Shown here piece by piece: positions 62,601 through 64,000 of a stretch of DNA of 64,000 nt; position 1 is the stretch's first letter, and each line of letters starts with the position of its first letter. Location of the stretch: the NCBI GenBank assembly GCA_034435435.1, contig DAOTXN010000058.1:16059-80058 (forward strand), written 5' to 3'. The translations under genes and the position numbers were made by a program. Below the pieces are notes generated by a model. It saw only the letters and a program-made list of their open reading frames with translations. It was not told the origin of the DNA and did no database searches. This DNA is from DAOTXN01 sp034435435 (GTDB lineage Bacteria > Chloroflexota > Anaerolineae > S140-20).

Positions 62601-63016
62601 ACGCCCGGCAATTGCGTTTTCAGAGTGAGGTCTTGTCCGATCTGCCCGCGATTCAGGCCGATGCGGGGATGATCGAACGAGCGCTCAAGCATCTATTGGA
62701 CAACGCCGTCAAGTTTAGCCCCGACGGTGGCAAGATCACTGTGTGTGTCTGGTACGCAGATGAGGCATTTCACGTTAAAGTGGAAGATCAGGGGATCGGT
62801 ATTCCAGCCGAGTCACTGCCGTACATCTTTGACCGCTTTTATCAAGTGGATGGCTCGACCACCCGGCGGTTTGGCGGCACCGGCCTGGGGCTTTCTATCG
62901 TCAAACAGATCATCGAGGCGCATGGCGGTCGGATCGACGCACAGAGCGTGGAAGGCCAGGGCAGCGCTTTTTATTTCGTTTTACCCATGCGTCCACCCTC
63001 AAGGGACATTTTGTGA
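59693..63016 (+). CDS. Soluble multi-GAF sensor histidine kinase
   Basis: The ATG at 59693 lies just after the previous stop; a TTG at 59687 is an alternative. The 1107-residue product has no signal peptide or membrane helix. About five GAF domains follow each other (roughly 30-175, 185-345, 370-510, 520-680 and 690-855). Each ends in the helix phrase AIENAR/AIENSRLY/AIENASLY, or a relative, that leads into a coiled coil. The kinase core has the phospho-acceptor His near 889 in QNVSHELRTPFTLIKGYL. The ATPase boxes are LLDNAVKFSPDG, VEDQGIGIPAE and GTGLGLSIVKQI. GAF domains may bind small ligands, haem or bilins; none has an obvious chromophore cysteine that I can support. No cognate regulator is adjacent. 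Confidence 0.9.
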   Translation: MNNPIPLDASSSVHPLARFRQASQSVHATHVLDEVLMRVIAELYSVLDAEAASVALVEDESDEIILNAAGPVAERVSGMRLPLGHGILGWVIANRQPVIVNDVATDARFWSDVDGYSGFKTRSILCVPLFAGQEVIGAIEVLNKRRNGFDTEDLHFLEAFSVVAASAIENARRFRQEQRRRREADALRRVWEALTTPRELDDLLDVILDQLAQLIEYRSATILFVTEEGGLELGAWRGEKDRGAAVQVAERLGLDAKVHTMLETRQPLLIPDTRADPRWQHFPGFSYIRSWIGAPLLIKGHLIGTLNIDHDQVGFYHQDHARLLTGFAHQAAVAIENSRLYAATREASIQLAKQARRMVTLYETSRSLLSGLELDRGALHQLVNRIVDLVGARYGILDILAENGHPSLFLTAGLPEIEARGLDLIKDSLLAALNSEREIIKSDTLAGLVGAQTALPFGLVENFMGVAIHARGQLLGRLMLVGKPNGEPFDQDDEALALALATNLAGAIENASLYAKTQQRLRELVALYEISRTVTGMKHPGDVYTHLTRQVASLLDAQRCAFFIFRDGFLECQAPAFGLTPEIMPRLRFHLHEGDALYNIVQTPDPLMSNAVMEDPDLRAVRPLMDELGIHHLLSCRIPIDERQVGLLVVADRQGGEPFSDQDRHLISIMAHQVSSVLQRTLFQSRQQEHAQIQAALLEVSQAISSLTNLDVLLQTIARITHQLVESDHCFIASWEERLAAFVPRAQSGLGDDWDQMVSQAQLKPGALTFIDTVTETRQAVVLTSDDIRTTLPVWTHALLGTESSLIVPLVIQERVVGLIVVGYLDKTSLPGEREIALVTGIARQAAIAVENAHLYQDLQAHAARLEGAYRELKDLDASKTQFIQNVSHELRTPFTLIKGYLELLLEEEMGSLNQRQKEGLIIVAERTSELGQLIDDIVTIQSIDAASLDPHTFDLGLLIQATLETFQAHARQLRFQSEVLSDLPAIQADAGMIERALKHLLDNAVKFSPDGGKITVCVWYADEAFHVKVEDQGIGIPAESLPYIFDRFYQVDGSTTRRFGGTGLGLSIVKQIIEAHGGRIDAQSVEGQGSAFYFVLPMRPPSRDIL

Positions 63017-63020
63017 AAAT

Positions 63021-63074
63021 GAGGCCGTTTCTCGGCCTCCCAAGTCAACACCCCCCAAACGTTGGGGGGTGTTG
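63021..63074. terminator. Bidirectional double-hairpin terminator between the kinase gene and ssrA
   Basis: A 7-bp stem (63021-63027 with 63033-63039) is followed by a perfect 13-bp stem (63046-63058 with 63062-63074) around a three-base loop. The genes on both sides converge here. Confidence 0.75.
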
Positions 63075-63080
63075 TGTCTC

Positions 63081-63476
63081 TGGTGGAGGCGGCGAGAGTC
63101 GAACTCGCGTCCGAAAAAGCCGACCCCGTACTTCTACAAGCTTAGTCGGCCTACCGGTTTTTATCCACTGGCCCCCCGACCGACAGGGTGGCAGAGCGGA
63201 CGAGTCGCTGCTGCTTGGATGACGCCTAGCGACGTCGGCGCCATCGCACGTCGGCATTTATGACGCCTGTTACCCGACCCACCGACGCGAGATCAGGGCA
63301 GGCGTGGCCGCGTTCTGTGGCGGTCAGGCTCTCTCACGCTGCACTAGGCAGCGAGAGGAAGAGCCGCATAGCTGGTGTTTTTGGCACCTAATGGTTCGCT
63401 CAGTTGTTCACGAGGTCCGAGCGCCTCGGCTTGCCATACGAGACCTGGTCTTCCCCGTCGAAGCCATTTCGCCCCC
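63081..63476 (-). ncRNA. ssrA: tmRNA (ssrA)
   Basis: Read on the minus strand, the RNA begins GGGGGCGAAATGGCTTCGAC and ends with a T-arm (GTTCGACTC) and CGCCTCCACCA. The two ends pair as the tRNA-like acceptor stem and CCA is encoded. The resume frame after GGTGCCAAAAAC gives the tag AKNTSYAALPLAA followed by TAG (codons at 63385-63347, stop 63346-63344), ending in the ALPLAA degron. It rescues stalled ribosomes with SmpB. Length is 396 nt, typical of one-piece tmRNA. Pseudoknot arms follow the tag. Confidence 0.96.
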
Positions 63477-63495
63477 GTACAAAGCTCTCATCCAG

Positions 63496-63523
63496 ATTAT
63501 ACCGCAGATCAGGCGGAATGCAA
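63496..63523 (-). promoter_or_regulatory. Promoter of ssrA
   Basis: On the minus strand TTGCAT (63523-63518) and a perfect TATAAT (63501-63496) are 16 bp apart, about 20 bp before the mature tmRNA 5' end. Confidence 0.75.
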
Positions 63524-63611
63524 ATGACTCGCACGGCCATGTTGAAACCCCTCATCAACTCCACTGCGTTGAGCGACGCCTGGCTCAGCACCAAAGACTT
63601 GACAAACAGCT

Positions 63612-63890
63612 CGTCTCTGGTATAGTGGCTTTGCATTACCACAACAGTCAGGCGGGCGCAGAGAGCGCCGCCAGCGAGCTCCAGGCGTTCGATGGGAGAA
63701 CCTGCGTTTTCCAGGCCGACATTGCGCCCGGCTGGATCAGCGTGCCCCGCAATTTTACCCGCTTCTCAGAGTTGGATCCCATCGTATGGAGCAAACGATA
63801 TCTCGCCGACGGACGTAGCCAGGGCGTGCGTGTATCTGGCTTCCGACGAAGCGGATTTGTAACGGCTCACCCTGATAGCTCTTTGGACAA
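63612..63890 (+). pseudogene. Decayed short-chain dehydrogenase/reductase (SDR) gene
   Basis: One frame reads VALHYHNSQAGAESAASELQ, then RTCVFQADI, the second strand and helix of an SDR. It runs straight into APGWISVPRNFTRFSELDP, the segment that lies about 120 residues later in intact enzymes, so an internal deletion is implied. The continuation SPTDVARACVYLASDEAD is in the next frame, and FVTAHPD returns to the first frame, implying two frameshifts. The Gly-rich loop and the Ser-Tyr-Lys site are gone. It is non-functional by any reading. Confidence 0.62.
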
Positions 63891-63958
63891 GATTTACAGG
63901 ATTTACAGGATTTTTCCACGAATTCCATCCTGTGAATCTTGTGAATCCTGTCGAATGG
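63888..63958. repeat. Inverted repeat of GGATTTACA-type units
   Basis: Tandem 9-bp-like units (GATTTACAG) around 63890-63915 face a related inverted set at about 63928-63953, giving a possible 26-bp imperfect stem with a 15-base loop. It does not encode anything recognisable. Confidence 0.65.
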
Positions 63959-64000
63959 CTTTGGGTTTGCCGCTTTTACGCATTTGGGCTGAGCAGTTAC

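Noticed and set aside
63400..63642. An 80-residue open frame on the minus strand
   Set aside because: It runs through the ssrA promoter and 5' end; the tmRNA is certain and the frame has no known domain.

Overview
The window is about 60% G+C and reads as one contiguous piece of a bacterial chromosome. The style suggests a member of the Chloroflexota, probably Anaerolineae or a related class. Evidence for this is indirect: an enormous secreted protein built from DUF11, SdrD_B and GEVED-type repeats, secreted proteins whose C-termini carry a hydrophobic-Leu-Pro motif, tandem GAF histidine kinases, a long-form formate-tetrahydrofolate ligase, and cyanobacteria-like short tandem repeats scattered inside and between genes. 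The taxonomic call is inference, since there is no rRNA here.

Layout. 1-3.2 kb: an efflux/FtsX-type ABC operon headed by a TrmB-like regulator with two operator-like repeats. 3.4-5.7 kb: DUF218 protein, a Cys-phosphatase-like protein and a DAO-family flavoprotein. 5.7-23.1 kb (all minus): a secreted-protein block with a zinc-phospholipase-like protein, a Thr/Pro-rich anchored protein, a gingipain-like C25 peptidase, a 3732-residue repeat protein and a three-part thioredoxin/peroxiredoxin. The last has an in-frame TGA exactly at the peroxidatic cysteine, followed by a SECIS-like hairpin, so it is a candidate selenoprotein. 23.2-27.4 kb: HAD phosphatase, then a ferrous iron operon (membrane-tethered DtxR-FeoA regulator, FeoB split into GTPase and permease genes) behind a promoter overlapped by a DtxR-type box.

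27.4-32.3 kb: a patch with partly lower G+C holding a DUF4258/YgiT toxin-antitoxin-like pair, an orphan OmpR-type response regulator, four 11-bp direct repeats abutting an extended -10, and what looks like an undescribed RiPP operon: a 47-residue Cys-rich precursor, a radical SAM/SPASM enzyme and a two-gene ABC exporter. 32.3-43.9 kb (minus): a family A glycosidase lipoprotein, VapBC, a serine hydroxymethyltransferase-GcvT fusion, a surface-glycan gene set (GT87, methyltransferase, DPM-type GT2), an RNase H-like exonuclease, HepT/MntA and an asparaginase.

43.9-51.8 kb: the gyrase operon, a truncated UPF0175 gene, roadblock/LC7 protein, endonuclease III, a divergent dihydroorotate dehydrogenase-like protein and a LysW-like zinc protein. 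52-55.2 kb (minus): PfkB heptose-type kinase, methyltransferase, PIG-L deacetylase and GNAT. 55.3-58.4 kb: fhs-folD, the latter with a Cys-rich insertion; together with the SHMT-GcvT fusion these give a one-carbon (folate) theme. 58.5-63 kb: Ldh-type dehydrogenase and a five-GAF sensor kinase. The window closes with ssrA (tmRNA, tag AKNTSYAALPLAA), a decayed short-chain dehydrogenase and a repeat hairpin.
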